This document shows positions 35,169 through 44,598 of a stretch of DNA of 64,000 nt, in pieces (within the stretch, counting starts at the first letter, position 1; each line of letters begins with the position of its first letter). Position numbers and translations under genes: made by a program. Source of the DNA: Microvirga sp. VF16 (GTDB taxonomy: Bacteria > Pseudomonadota > Alphaproteobacteria > Rhizobiales > Beijerinckiaceae); the NCBI RefSeq assembly GCF_016864375.1, contig NZ_CP069356.1:62001-126000 (forward strand). The letters are read 5' to 3'. The notes below the pieces were generated by a model. It did not search any database. It saw nothing but the letters and a program-made list of their open reading frames with translations, and had not been told where the DNA came from.

Positions 35169-35942
35169 ATGCCTGGAAGACTGTCGAATAAAGTAGCCCT
35201 CATTACGGGAAGTTCACGGGGTATCGGCCGCGCCACCGCGCTGGCTTTCGCAAAAGAAGGCGCGGCGCTGATCGGCGTTCATTACGCCAGCAACGCGGAT
35301 GCGGCCCATGCCACCGTCCGCGAGATTGAGGCTCTTGGAGCCAAAGCCGTTGCCATCAATGCCGACCTGAGAAAGGGGAAGGAAGCGGCGGAAGGTCTTT
35401 GGGAGCAGTTCAGGGCAGCCGCGACGGCTGCCACGGGTGAACACGGGCTGGATATTCTCGTCAACAATGCGGGCGTGGCACCCGCTATCCCACTCGCGCA
35501 AACCAGCGAGGCAGTCTTCGACGAGATCATGACGATCAACCTGAAGGCCCCGTTCTTCCTCATTCAGGCTGTCGCCGATCATATTCGCGACAATGGGCGC
35601 ATCATCAACATTTCTACGGGCTTCACCCGCGTCGCCGCACCCACCCATCCCGCCTACGCCGCATCGAAGGGCGCGCTGGAAACGCTGACGCTGGCGCTGG
35701 CGCCGGAGTTCGGGCGTCGCGGCATCACGGTGAACGCCGTCATGCCCGGCGTCACGGAAACCGACATGAACGCAGACTGGATCACGATACCGGAAGCGCG
35801 TGCCGGCGCGGAAGCAATGTCGGTATTCTCGCGGGTCGGCCATGTCTCTGATGTGGCTGATATCATTGCGTTCGTCGCCTCGCATGACGCACGCTGGACG
35901 ACTGGTCAGGCGTTGGACGCAACGGGTGGTGCCCGGCTCTAA
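35169..35942 (+). CDS. Short-chain dehydrogenase/reductase
   Basis: The 257-residue classical SDR shows the nucleotide-binding TGSSRGIGRATA, the NNAG motif (ILVNNAGVAP), the active-site Ser in INISTGF and YAASKGAL as the catalytic YxxxK. The C-terminal PGVTETDMN is typical. It reduces a carbonyl compound with NAD(P)H; the substrate is unknown. It is under the divergent TetR repressor, probably as its main target. Confidence 0.9.
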   Translation: MPGRLSNKVALITGSSRGIGRATALAFAKEGAALIGVHYASNADAAHATVREIEALGAKAVAINADLRKGKEAAEGLWEQFRAAATAATGEHGLDILVNNAGVAPAIPLAQTSEAVFDEIMTINLKAPFFLIQAVADHIRDNGRIINISTGFTRVAAPTHPAYAASKGALETLTLALAPEFGRRGITVNAVMPGVTETDMNADWITIPEARAGAEAMSVFSRVGHVSDVADIIAFVASHDARWTTGQALDATGGARL

Positions 35943-36142
35943 ACGCTACAGTCGTTCGATCCGTTTGGCACGTCCGCGCAATCGGCGGGCGTGCCGATGA
36001 TTTGTCGCTCTGATGTTCAAAGCGTTCAGTTCCCTATCATCTGTTGTGCTGACCGCTTTGACCTTCCAACTGTTCTACAGCAAGCAATGCCCGCTTTTGG
36101 CACTGGACGGACCCGGTCCTGAGTTCCGTAGTCGTGCGCAAA

Positions 36143-36190
36143 GCGGACCTTCATTCAATCCGCTCTACGCTACACTTTGACCCAGAGCTG
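36143..36190 (-). repeat. Dispersed intergenic repeat, copy 3
   Basis: On the minus strand: CTCTGGGTCAAAGTGTAGCG, then TAGAGCGGATTGAATGAAGG ending TCCGCT. It is closest to copy 2. It sits in a 572-bp region (35943-36514) that otherwise holds only the long hairpin at 36427 and no gene I recognise. Confidence 0.55.
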
Positions 36191-36426
36191 ACTCTAACTG
36201 GTCCGGGATCATATGCTTTGCACGTAACATGATCTCTAGGGCGGTTCGTCAGCGATCCGCCAAATGCATTTCAGTATTCGGATTCCTGCCAGACCGGGCA
36301 AAATGCCAGTTTAGACTTGTTCGTTACTGACTCACATCCTGATGTGCCGACGAGCTCTTTCGAATACGCTTGAACGCACCTTTATCCGGTTCCATACAGC
36401 GTCTTATCGGAAATTCGAGGCTCTTT

Positions 36427-36464
36427 GGCAGCGGTGCAGAAATCAAGATTTCTGCACCGCTGCC
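36427..36464. terminator. Perfect 18-bp inverted repeat (38-nt palindrome)
   Basis: GGCAGCGGTGCAGAAATC is followed after 2 nt by its exact complement. Directly next to it, CATGCC-A-GGCATG (36464-36476) is another small palindrome. It lies 50 bp beyond the stop of the minus-strand methyltransferase-like gene, so it may act as a terminator or mRNA end; there is no T run on either side. Alternatively it is a mobile-element footprint or cruciform site. Confidence 0.45.
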
Positions 36465-36514
36465 ATGCCAGGCATGCTGGTTTCGCGACCATGCAGACGG
36501 CAGCGGCGGAATAG

Positions 36515-36986
36515 TCAGAGCCAGCGGCGAACCTCGGCCTTGTAGCGGCGGTAGTCGTCGCCGAACTTCGCTTCGAGATAGCGCTCCTCGCGGGCGATCA
36601 CCTGTGTCTGGATCGTGATCAGCACCAACGGAAGCAAGGCGAAGGCGATCGGCCCGTCGAAGCCGATCGCAAGGCCGGCATAGATAAGTGCCATTCCTAG
36701 ATATGGGATTGCGGGTCCACCGGTAGGGACCGGTCGTTGCGATGAGGGTCGTTGGCTGCGACGGCGGAATCTTGGTGCCCAGCCGCCGGAACAGCCTCGC
36801 CGCCGCAAGCATCATCGCCGCGCCGGCAACGAACAGCAGTGCGCCCGTCGCAACCAGCAACCACCAATCGATGCCGAACGAGCGCAGGGTGACGAACCGC
36901 TCCGCCGCCAGCCCCAACAGCAGCGCTCCTAGATAGATGAAGGGCGGAGGGAAGCGCACACCCGCACTGTTCGGTTCAACGCCCAT
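36515..36986 (-). pseudogene. Isoprenylcysteine carboxyl methyltransferase-family protein, frameshifted
   Basis: The N-terminal part (from ATG 36986, with GGAGGACG upstream) encodes membrane helices LGALLLGLAAERF and WWLLVATGALLFVAGAAMML and the motif TTGPYRWTRNP. The frame then breaks near 36705. The continuation in another frame, YLGMALIYAGLAIGF...REERYLEAKFGDDYRRY, is the normal C-terminal half with the conserved EERYL...F...Y pattern. A 2-bp loss after RNP would explain it. It was a small integral-membrane methyltransferase. It could be a sequencing error, otherwise the gene is broken. Confidence 0.75.
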
Positions 36987-37008
36987 GCTCGTCCTCCAAC
37001 CTGTGCTT

Positions 37009-37902
37009 TCAAACCAGCATCGACTGCTGGGCGGAGATACCCGCCGTCGCGCCGTGTGATATTGCCGTGGTGACCGAGGCCATCTGGGGGTTGGCAAGGT
37101 CGCCGGCGGCGTAGATGCCAGGCAGGCTTGTTTCGCGGCGCTCATCGACCTTGAGAGCGATGCCAAAGGGCGTATTGACCGTGACGAGGCCCATTGCATC
37201 ATGCAGGCTTGCGGACGGCTTGTTGCGAGGATGCGCGAACAAGATGTCGACTGCGACATCGGGGGCGGTATCGAGCTTGACGGTGGCGCTATGGCCCCCG
37301 TGACGGGCGATTTTCGTGATCCGGCCATCAACGACAGGTATGTTCTGGCGCATCAGATCGGCCCGGATATCGGGTGCAATGTCATGACCATCGGCGAAGA
37401 CCGTCAACGTGTCGGTCCAATCGTGGTAGAGCCTGACATAATTGCGCGACTGAGGGCCGGACCAGACGAGGCCCCAATGCTGGTCGGCGACTTCGAAGCC
37501 GTCGCAATAGGGGCAGGGCACGATAGATGTGCCCCAGCCTTCGGCAAAGCCCGGAACATCAGGTATCTGGTCGGCGACGCCATAGCTCAGGATCAGGCGG
37601 CGCGCCCCAAGGCTTTCGCCATCGCCAGTGAGAACGGAGAAATCGTCGATGGTGCCGGAGACGCTTTCGGCCCGTACATTGACAAGCCTGATCGTGGGAT
37701 AGCGCGCCAGCTGCTGCCGCGCTTCAGCCAAGATGTCCAATGGTGGCTTGTGATCGTGACCGAGCAGACCATGCGAATGGCCGGCGAAACGGTTACGCGG
37801 CAGGCCGGTATCGAGAACGGTGACCTTGCGGCGGGCACGGCCGAGTTGCAAGGCGGCGGCGAGGCCGGCAAAGCTGCCGCCGATGATGATGACGTCATCC
37901 AT
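37009..37902 (-). CDS. FAD-dependent pyridine-nucleotide oxidoreductase, thioredoxin-reductase-like
   Basis: The 297-residue flavoprotein has the FAD motif VIIIGGSFAGLAAALQLGRA at the N terminus and the redox-like motif CPYCDG around residue 135. The C-terminal FAD segment is GIYAAGDLANPQMASVTTAISHG. The CPYC pair is of the CxxC type used by thioredoxin reductases. A second Rossmann region is reduced (WGLVWSGPQSRN), so NADPH binding may be altered. The start at 37902 gives a clean flavoprotein N terminus; the frame extends to 37956. It is divergent from a TetR gene, with palindromes between. Confidence 0.83.
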   Translation of the reverse strand: MDDVIIIGGSFAGLAAALQLGRARRKVTVLDTGLPRNRFAGHSHGLLGHDHKPPLDILAEARQQLARYPTIRLVNVRAESVSGTIDDFSVLTGDGESLGARRLILSYGVADQIPDVPGFAEGWGTSIVPCPYCDGFEVADQHWGLVWSGPQSRNYVRLYHDWTDTLTVFADGHDIAPDIRADLMRQNIPVVDGRITKIARHGGHSATVKLDTAPDVAVDILFAHPRNKPSASLHDAMGLVTVNTPFGIALKVDERRETSLPGIYAAGDLANPQMASVTTAISHGATAGISAQQSMLV

Positions 37903-37956
37903 AGTGATGGGCTCCGTGTTGCAGATGGAGTAGCTTGCCCATTTAGGACACTGCAT

Positions 37957-37984
37957 GGTATCGTAATTCGATATTTAGGATACC
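37957..37984. promoter_or_regulatory. Nested palindromes between the oxidoreductase and TetR genes
   Basis: GGTATC and GATACC face each other 16 bp apart. Within them TATCG-TAATT-CGATA (37959-37973) is a 15-bp palindrome. Location in the divergent promoter region 20-45 bp before the TetR start fits a TetR operator. Confidence 0.5.
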
Positions 37985-38003
37985 GTCAAGGACTGTAATT
38001 GTT

Positions 38004-38651
38004 GTGAGCGAGATAAGTCGAGTCCGGCGCGGCCGGCCCGCCAACGAGGCGCTGGGCCAAACGATAGTCGACGCCGCGTGCGAACTCTTTGTGGAATTGG
38101 GTTTTCAAGCGACGACCTTGGACAAGGTCGCCCAGCGGGCGAAGATATCCAAGCTCAGCATCTATCGGCACTTCGAGAACAAGGAGGCGCTGTTCAGTGC
38201 GGCCATCGCGGCCCGCTGCCATCAGTTTGCGCCAGAGGCCCTTATTGAAGGCGTCGACGGTTCGGCCGAAGAGCAGCTCATGGCGGTGGGATCATCCCTG
38301 CTTCGCACGCTGTTGAGCCCGGATGTCCGCAGTGTCGAAGCTATGATCATGGCCGACAAGACAAATCAAAGGTCGCTAAGCGAGCTCCATTACGAAGCTG
38401 GCCCCGCCCACGTCATCGCCCTAATCGAGGCGCTGTTGCGTCAGTTGCACGCGAAGGCGGTTCTGAACGTGCCCGATCCTCTCCGGTCCGCTCGCTTGTT
38501 TGCCGCGCTGATCAAAGGATGCGATCTCTTGATCATCGCACGCTTCGATGAGGCGAGAGCAGAGGACGACAACGAAATCGAATCCTATTGCCGGTCGGCC
38601 GTCGCCATGTTCATCGCCGCGCACAGTGGCAACGACCATGCGGGCGGATAG
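38004..38651 (+). CDS. TetR-family transcriptional repressor
   Basis: The 215-residue protein starts with GTG and has a basic RRGRPA stretch, the DNA-binding domain (IVDAACELFVELGFQATTLDKVAQRAKISKLSIYRHFENKEALF) and an AefR-like C-terminal domain. It is divergent from the FAD oxidoreductase gene and is expected to repress it and itself through the palindromes at 37957-37984. Confidence 0.87.
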   Translation: MSEISRVRRGRPANEALGQTIVDAACELFVELGFQATTLDKVAQRAKISKLSIYRHFENKEALFSAAIAARCHQFAPEALIEGVDGSAEEQLMAVGSSLLRTLLSPDVRSVEAMIMADKTNQRSLSELHYEAGPAHVIALIEALLRQLHAKAVLNVPDPLRSARLFAALIKGCDLLIIARFDEARAEDDNEIESYCRSAVAMFIAAHSGNDHAGG

Positions 38652-38950
38652 CCTACCGTTCGCTTCCCGCCCAACCGTTTGATACGGCGGATGCCGAACG
38701 TCCGTCAGCCGCAATCATTCGCCAAAAGCCGCTGGTCCGCTCACGGCCCGGAATTCGCCAATGGACCAAGGTCTGCTTTTTGATCGGCTAACCCAAAAGC
38801 TGCGGTCCGAATTCCACCCCATTTTGGCCGACCCGATGTTGTTCCATAATGGCTCTTCCGCGAAATTCGCGGACAATGTTCTCACGTGCAACGACCCCGA
38901 CCGGGAGTATAATCAAGTGGCTATCGGCGTGATGGTCCAGGCTTGAGGCA

Positions 38951-39304
38951 ATGCGCGTCATCGACCACGGGGGACAGGAGCAGGAGCTGTGGAGGCCCGG
39001 CGTTCTCACGCGCATGCGCATTTCGGCTGCAACGGGTGCGGAGCAACTGTGTGTCTTCGAGCAATGGTGCGATCCTGGTTGCGGCGCGCCTCCCCATCTT
39101 CACATGGTCGAGGAGGTGCTGACCGTCTTGGCTGGTCGTGCCGAAATTTGGATTGATGAGGAACGCACTACCCTGACCGCTGGGCAATCCGTGATCGTAC
39201 CAGCGGGCCACCGGCACGGCTTCCGCAACACCGGTGAGACGGTACTCCACATGGAAGCGATCCTTGCCGCGCCAACATTCGGTCCAGTTACACAGCGCGA
39301 ATGA
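38951..39304 (+). CDS. Small cupin-domain protein
   Basis: The 117-residue single-domain cupin has motif 1 (PPHLHMVEEVLTVLAGRAEIWI, two His and a Glu) and motif 2 (VIVPAGHRHGFRNTG). These are the metal ligands of the jelly-roll barrel. Function ranges from dioxygenases to sugar-binding or stress proteins, and nothing here narrows it. The 299-bp gap before it contains no recognised gene. Confidence 0.8.
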   Translation: MRVIDHGGQEQELWRPGVLTRMRISAATGAEQLCVFEQWCDPGCGAPPHLHMVEEVLTVLAGRAEIWIDEERTTLTAGQSVIVPAGHRHGFRNTGETVLHMEAILAAPTFGPVTQRE

Positions 39305-39387
39305 CCAGTTCCATAAACGGCCTTCCGCGAAATTCTTGCTGTAAGCCATTGATGGATTTAGCACGCAACGGCCTCCGCACTCGGAAG

Positions 39388-39411
39388 GTCTCAAAATGGC
39401 ACATTTGAGAC
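39388..39411. other. Hairpin with recurring GGCACATTTGAGAC motif
   Basis: GTCTCAAA and TTTGAGAC form an 8-bp stem around ATGGCACA. The right arm phrase (TGGCACATTTGAGAC) resembles sequences near 27175 and 32635 (TGGCAC-T-TGAGACGTAAG). It lies 84 bp after the cupin gene and might serve as its terminator. Confidence 0.35.
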
Positions 39412-39559
39412 ACTTCACTTACGGCTGCTTGCGGTCGCAAGGCCGACGTTCACGCCGGCGAACAACATCATCAGGAACGGCTTGTGCCCTGCCTCGCCGT
39501 GCCTGAGCTACGCCTTATTCGTTCGGCAAAAATTATGCTTCAGCCGGGAGGAGCGCACC

Positions 39560-40504
39560 ATGAGGAGCTCAGAAGTAACACAGGTCAGCCTGAGCCGTCG
39601 CCAACTCATACTTGGAGCTTCGTCCCTCGCGGCAATGCCGCTCATCGGGAGCTATGCTCTCGCGGCACCGGCCCACACGTTCAAGCAGGGCGCTTTCGAC
39701 ATCACCGTCATCAGTGACGGCTTTCTCACCCTACCGATCAGCATCGTCGCGCCGGAGGCCTCGCCCCAGGAACAGGCGGACATCCTTCGCCGCCTTGGCG
39801 GGAGCAATGACACGGTTCAGCCGCGAGCCAACATCCCGCTGATCCGATCGGGGCAGGATCTCATCCTGGTCGACAACGGCTCGGGGGACAAATTCCAGCC
39901 TACAGCAGGCCGGCTTTCAGCCAATCTCGCGGCCGCAGGGATCGACCCTGCCTCCGTGACCAAGGTTGTCTGCACCCACGCCCATCCTGACCACATCGGC
40001 GGGACACTGGCTCCGGGTGCCGGTCTGATGTTTCCCAACGCGACCTATGTCATCAGCGCCGCCGAATGGCAATTCTGGATGGATCCGAACTACCGCACAA
40101 CCATGCCGGATGTGCTGCATGAGTTCGCGCGCGGCGCACAGCGCGATCTCTCGGCGGTCAAGGATCGCGTGACCCTGGTGAAGCCGGGGGATGACATCGT
40201 CACCGGACTGCGTGTTCTTGATACGGCAGGGCACACCCCAGGGCATATCTCGCTCGAGCTGGCCGGGGGCGATGGCCTGATCATCACCGGCGATGCAGCC
40301 ATCAACCCGATCGTCTCGTTCGAGCATCCGGGCTGGAAGTTCGGCTTCGACATGCTGCACGACGTGGCGATCGCGAACCGCAAGGCGCTGCTTGAGCGGG
40401 CGGCGACGGACAAGATCAAGCTGTTGGGTTTTCACTGGACCGATCCTGGCATGGGCTATGCCGAACGCAAGGACAACGCTTATCGCTTCGTGCCGACGAC
40501 CTGA
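39560..40504 (+). CDS. Exported metallo-beta-lactamase-fold hydrolase
   Basis: The 314-residue protein has a Tat signal (LSRRQLILGASSLAAMPLIG) and the metal-binding motif CTHAHPDHIGG, DTAGHTPGHIS and ITGDAAINP, with a final His in FHWTDPG. The pattern is that of lactonase/quorum-quenching-type members of the family, but the substrate is not determined. A strong GGGAGGAG precedes ATG 39560. Export to the periplasm is expected. Confidence 0.85.
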   Translation: MRSSEVTQVSLSRRQLILGASSLAAMPLIGSYALAAPAHTFKQGAFDITVISDGFLTLPISIVAPEASPQEQADILRRLGGSNDTVQPRANIPLIRSGQDLILVDNGSGDKFQPTAGRLSANLAAAGIDPASVTKVVCTHAHPDHIGGTLAPGAGLMFPNATYVISAAEWQFWMDPNYRTTMPDVLHEFARGAQRDLSAVKDRVTLVKPGDDIVTGLRVLDTAGHTPGHISLELAGGDGLIITGDAAINPIVSFEHPGWKFGFDMLHDVAIANRKALLERAATDKIKLLGFHWTDPGMGYAERKDNAYRFVPTT

Positions 40505-40897
40505 CAATGCGGTTGGGGATGGGAGGCCGGGACTGGCACTGAGCTGAAGGAAACTCAACGTCAGCTCCAGAAGGGAGCACCTGACCTTCACAAAGGGCAG
40601 GGGATTTCCCGGTTTGACCCTGGCTGTGTAAAAACGCGAGCAGGTCCGATCTCAACGAACTATTTGTACAATTTCATCGTCGTACACCGAGGAATTTTCG
40701 GCTTGCAAGGGTCAGCAAGACATAAAATTGCTCCAGCGACTGACACGTCAGTGTTTTGACACATTGGGTAATCGCGGAGCGAGTCGCCCTAAGACCGGAT
40801 GGTCACTGCATGGAAGAGCGGGTGGTTGTTCCCCGATAAGATGGAATGACGGGCTCTCGACTGGACGCCGGGCCCAAGCATCGAACGGAGAACACCC
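40505..40897. other. Intergenic 393 bp before the IS110-type transposase
   Basis: A degenerate copy of the dispersed repeat (minus strand GGGTCAAACCGGG...TGTGAAGGTCAGG) lies at about 40578-40618. The right part is likely the left end of the IS110 element, which in this subgroup carries the guide-RNA region. The exact end was not found. Confidence 0.4.
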
Positions 40898-41926
40898 ATG
40901 GGCGAGTATATCGGTCTTGACGTGTCGGTGAAAGAGACGGCGATTTCCGTGCGGCGGGACGGCAAGCGGATCTGGCGCGGCAAATGCCCGTCTGATCCAA
41001 CCCTGATTGCGGAGATCGTCCGCAAGCGTGCGCCTGCGGCCCAGCGGGTGGTGTTCGAGACCGGGCCTTTGGCGGTGTGGTTCTATCATGCGCTCCAGAC
41101 CGAGGGGCTGCCGGCGATCTGTATCGATGCGCGCCATGCCAAAGCCGCCCTCGCCATGGCGCCCAACAAAACCGACGCCAATGATGCCGATGGCCTGGCC
41201 CATCTGGCCGAGGTCGGCTTCTACCGCGAGGTGCGGGTGAAGGGCTATGACAGCATGCTGATCCGCACGCTGGTGGCCGCGCGGGCCCGATTGGTCCAGA
41301 TCACAACCGAGCTGTCCAACCAGATCCGCGGGCTCATGAAGACGTTCGGATTGGTCGTGTCGCGCGGCAAAGGCGGCACCTTCGAGGCTGAGGTCCAGCG
41401 CCTGCTGGCCGGTCAGGAGGAGCTTGCCCGGATCCTCCTGCCAATGCTGGAGGCTTGGCGCAGCGTGCGCAGCCGGGCATCTGCCCTGGGACGACAGCTT
41501 CTGGCCTGCGCCCGGCAGAGTGCGGCCTGCTGTCAGCGGCTGATGTCGATCCCCGGCGTGGGGGCGATCACCGCGACCTCGTTCACGGCCGCCATCGAGG
41601 ATCCGGAGAACTTCAGCAAGTCGCGTTCAGTCGGCGCCTGGCTGGGCCTGACAACCCGCCGCTACCAGTCCGGGGAGGTCGACTATGACGGCCACATCTC
41701 CCGGCGCGGTGACGCTCACCTGAGAGGGCTGCTCTATGAGGCTGCGACCGTGATCCTGACGCGCACTCACGCCGACAGTGACCTGCGCCGATGGGGATTG
41801 CAGCTGCGCGAGCGGATCGGCTTCAAGCGCGCGGCTGTGGCCGTAGCCCGCAAGTTGGCGGTCATCATGCACGCGATGCTGAAATCCGGCCAGCCGTTCA
41901 ACTGGGCAATCAGCGCCACCGCCTGA
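40898..41926 (+). CDS. IS110-family transposase (type distinct from the 8880 and 10386 genes)
   Basis: The 342-residue protein has the DEDD N-terminal domain (MGEYIGLDVSVKETAI, NKTDANDADGLAHLAEVG) and the C-terminal Transposase_20 domain (SIPGVGAITATSFTAAI, SVGAWLGLTTRRYQSG). A GGAGAA site lies before the ATG. No inverted repeats were found around it, which fits the IS110 subgroup rather than IS1111. It appears intact and is single copy in the window. Confidence 0.88.
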   Translation: MGEYIGLDVSVKETAISVRRDGKRIWRGKCPSDPTLIAEIVRKRAPAAQRVVFETGPLAVWFYHALQTEGLPAICIDARHAKAALAMAPNKTDANDADGLAHLAEVGFYREVRVKGYDSMLIRTLVAARARLVQITTELSNQIRGLMKTFGLVVSRGKGGTFEAEVQRLLAGQEELARILLPMLEAWRSVRSRASALGRQLLACARQSAACCQRLMSIPGVGAITATSFTAAIEDPENFSKSRSVGAWLGLTTRRYQSGEVDYDGHISRRGDAHLRGLLYEAATVILTRTHADSDLRRWGLQLRERIGFKRAAVAVARKLAVIMHAMLKSGQPFNWAISATA

Positions 41927-42764
41927 CCGGCCAGAACTGCTATGCGCCTGTCCTGAGGCGTGCCGAGGCGTCCCTGCCGGGACGTGGATGAACCATTCCG
42001 CCTAGGCTGTTGCACCGACGCGCCCATAGGCCCGGAGCGTGCGTTTGACACCTTGGAAGGTTCCTCCTGCGAAGCCCCATCATGCGGCGACTGCTGTCGA
42101 CCGCGAAGACGACACTGCTCCCGGCAAACCACAGCCTCGGCACCAAAAGGGCTTGCATTCCAACGAGCGATTAGACGACAACCAAGACCCAAAGTGGACG
42201 TTCGTCTCGATCGCAAAGCTTCCTGTCGTGGGCCCGCTTGCCCGAAGGAAGCGTATTGTGCACTGGCGGATGCAAGGCAGATTAGGCTTGTTGGGACGTG
42301 GTAGCGTCGGGTGGGGATCAAGTGCGGGTTCTACAGCGGGGCGGCGAGAATGCCGTGGTGCCGCAAGCTGAGATCGCGAGCGCCTACGAGGTTCGGAATG
42401 ATGTCGCGGTCGTCTTGGTGCTCTCCTGCCGAGACATCGTGGAGTTCAAATTGCCTCTGGGCAAAGCGGGCCTCGCTCGCAGAGCGAGATCTTAGGGGTT
42501 TTTCTGCCGTGCTCCTTGTTCGCGCTGGAGCGGGTCGTTGGTCTGGCGCGGGATCACGAGGCAGCCGGTCCGAGGCCAAGACGGTCAACGGCAACAGCCT
42601 TATGGGTGCGAGGAGGCCACTGAGTTGGTGGCTCGAACCCTATTGCAAGTCGAGCGAATGCTGCTCAGGATGGGGTGCACGGCGCCCGGGGGTACCTGGC
42701 GCATGAGTTGCCTTAGAAAAGGCGAGGGCTGGTCGGCCAGCTGTCCGCGCGCAGGGAGAACTCC
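41927..42764. other. 838-bp region between the IS110 transposase and the second importer
   Basis: The first part should be the right end of the IS110 element. The remainder has short open frames only. One of 65 codons (42298-42495, ending LPLGKAGLARRARS) has even codon use but matches nothing I know and no ribosome site. The promoter of the importer must lie in the last part; no clear operator was seen. Confidence 0.35.
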
Positions 42765-44558
42765 ATGGAAGAAGACAAGCTTCGGTCATTAATTGGCGCC
42801 GTCAAGGATGGGCGCATGTCGCGCCGCGGCTTCGTCATCCGGATGGCGTCGGTCGGGTTTACGGCTCCGATGGCAGGCATGCTGCTCGCTCAGGCAGGCG
42901 TTGCCTTCGCGCAGACCCAACCAGCCTACAAGCCGACCAAGGCCGGCGGCGGCGGACCGCTCAAGCTCCTGTTCTGGCAAGCCGTCACCCTTATCAACCC
43001 GCATTTCGCGACGGGAACCAAGGACCAGAACGGCTCCCGGGTCTTTTATGAGCCGCTCGCCGGCTGGGACAAGGACGGCAACCTCATCCCGTTTCTCGCA
43101 GCCGAGATCCCGAGCCGCGAGAACGGCGGGCTCTCTGCGGACGGCACTACCGTCACCTGGAAGCTCAAGCGCGGCGTGAAATGGCACGACGGCCAGCCCT
43201 TCACCGCCGACGACGTGGTGTTCAACTGGGAGTATGCGATCGATCCGGCGACCGCCGCCACGACGAGCGGCTCCTACACCAGCTTGAAAACCGTCGAGAA
43301 GATAGACGACCATACTGTCCGGCTCGTCTTCAAGCAGCCCACGCCGTTCTGGGCCGACCCCTTCGTCGGCGTGGTCGGCATGATCATCCCGAAGCATGTC
43401 TTCGCAGAGTATAAAGGCGCCAAATCCCGCGAGGCGCCAGCCAACCTCAAGCCTGTCGGAACCGGGCCTTACAGGTTTGTCGACTTCAAGCCTGGCGACA
43501 TCCTGCGCGGCGAGCGCAACCCCGATTACCACATCCCCAGTCAACCCCATTTCGACACGATCGAGATCAAGGGCGGTGGCGATGCCGTCTCGGCGGCCAG
43601 GGCGGTGATTCAGACCGGTGAGTTCGACTACGCCTGGAACATGCAGGTCGAGGACGATATCCTCAAGCGCATGGAGACGGGTGGGCGCGGCAAGGTCATC
43701 ACGGTTCCGAGCGGCGATCTGGAATTCATCATCCTCAACACCACCGATCCCTGGACCGAGATCGACGGCGAGCGCTCGCACGCCAAGTCGAAGCACCCCA
43801 CGCTTACCGATCCGGCGGTGCGCCAAGCCATCAACCTGCTCATCGACCGGGACTCGATCCAGCGGTTCATCTACGGCCGCGGCGGCACGGCCACGGCGAA
43901 CTTCGTCAATGCTCCGGAGCAGTTCCGTTCGCCCAACATGAAATACGAGTTCAATATCGACAAGGCGAACAAGATCCTCGACGAAGCCGGTTGGAAACAA
44001 GGCGCAGACGGGATCCGCGAAAAGGACGGCAAAAAGCTCAAGTACGTCTTCCAAACTTCGATCAATGCGCCTCGCCAGAAGACGCAGGCGATCATCAAGC
44101 AGGCCTGCCAGAAGGCCGGCATCGATCTCGAGCTCAAGTCCGTGACGGCGACGGTGTTCTTCTCGTCGGACGTCGCGAATCCGGACACCTACACGAAGCT
44201 CTATTGCGACATGGAGATGTACACGACGACGCAGCCGCAACCTGATCCGGAGCGGTTCCTCAATCAGTTCGTCTCGTGGGAGGTCGCGACGAAGGAGAAC
44301 AAGTGGCAGGGGCGAAACATCTCGCGCTATGTCGATCCGGCGGCCGACGAAGCCTACCGGGCGGCGCAGAAGGAGCTCGATCCGGTCAAGCGTGCTGCGC
44401 TCTTCATCAAGATGAACGACATCTTCTGCAGCGCGAACGTGATCCTGCCGATCATCTCCCGCACGCGAACGGCTGCCTGCAGCAACACGCTGGTGCCCAA
44501 CTACAGCGGCTGGGACGCCGACCTGTGGACGCTCAACAGCTGGTACCGCGAGGCATGA
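42765..44558 (+). CDS. Family-5 ABC transporter substrate-binding protein, Tat-exported
   Basis: The 597-residue periplasmic protein has a twin-arginine leader (MSRRGFVIRMASVGFTAPMA) after 18 polar residues and the SBP_bac_5 fold (KLKRGVKWHDGQPFTADDVV, YRFVDFKPGDILRGERNPDY). It is the capture subunit of a dipeptide-type importer whose other genes follow directly. The ligand, a peptide or other small molecule, is unknown. GGGAGAA precedes the ATG. It is only distantly similar to the binding protein at 243. Confidence 0.9.
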   Translation: MEEDKLRSLIGAVKDGRMSRRGFVIRMASVGFTAPMAGMLLAQAGVAFAQTQPAYKPTKAGGGGPLKLLFWQAVTLINPHFATGTKDQNGSRVFYEPLAGWDKDGNLIPFLAAEIPSRENGGLSADGTTVTWKLKRGVKWHDGQPFTADDVVFNWEYAIDPATAATTSGSYTSLKTVEKIDDHTVRLVFKQPTPFWADPFVGVVGMIIPKHVFAEYKGAKSREAPANLKPVGTGPYRFVDFKPGDILRGERNPDYHIPSQPHFDTIEIKGGGDAVSAARAVIQTGEFDYAWNMQVEDDILKRMETGGRGKVITVPSGDLEFIILNTTDPWTEIDGERSHAKSKHPTLTDPAVRQAINLLIDRDSIQRFIYGRGGTATANFVNAPEQFRSPNMKYEFNIDKANKILDEAGWKQGADGIREKDGKKLKYVFQTSINAPRQKTQAIIKQACQKAGIDLELKSVTATVFFSSDVANPDTYTKLYCDMEMYTTTQPQPDPERFLNQFVSWEVATKENKWQGRNISRYVDPAADEAYRAAQKELDPVKRAALFIKMNDIFCSANVILPIISRTRTAACSNTLVPNYSGWDADLWTLNSWYREA

Positions 44559-44598
44559 TCCCTCAGGTGACACGGACTGGCAGATACGAGGGCGCCCG

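Noticed and set aside
36515..36986. Programmed frameshift in the ICMT-like gene
   Set aside because: No slippery heptamer is evident at the break; a simple 2-bp loss or sequencing error explains it better.
42298..42495. 65-codon frame before the second importer
   Set aside because: Unrecognised, no ribosome binding site, no partner; not enough to call a gene.
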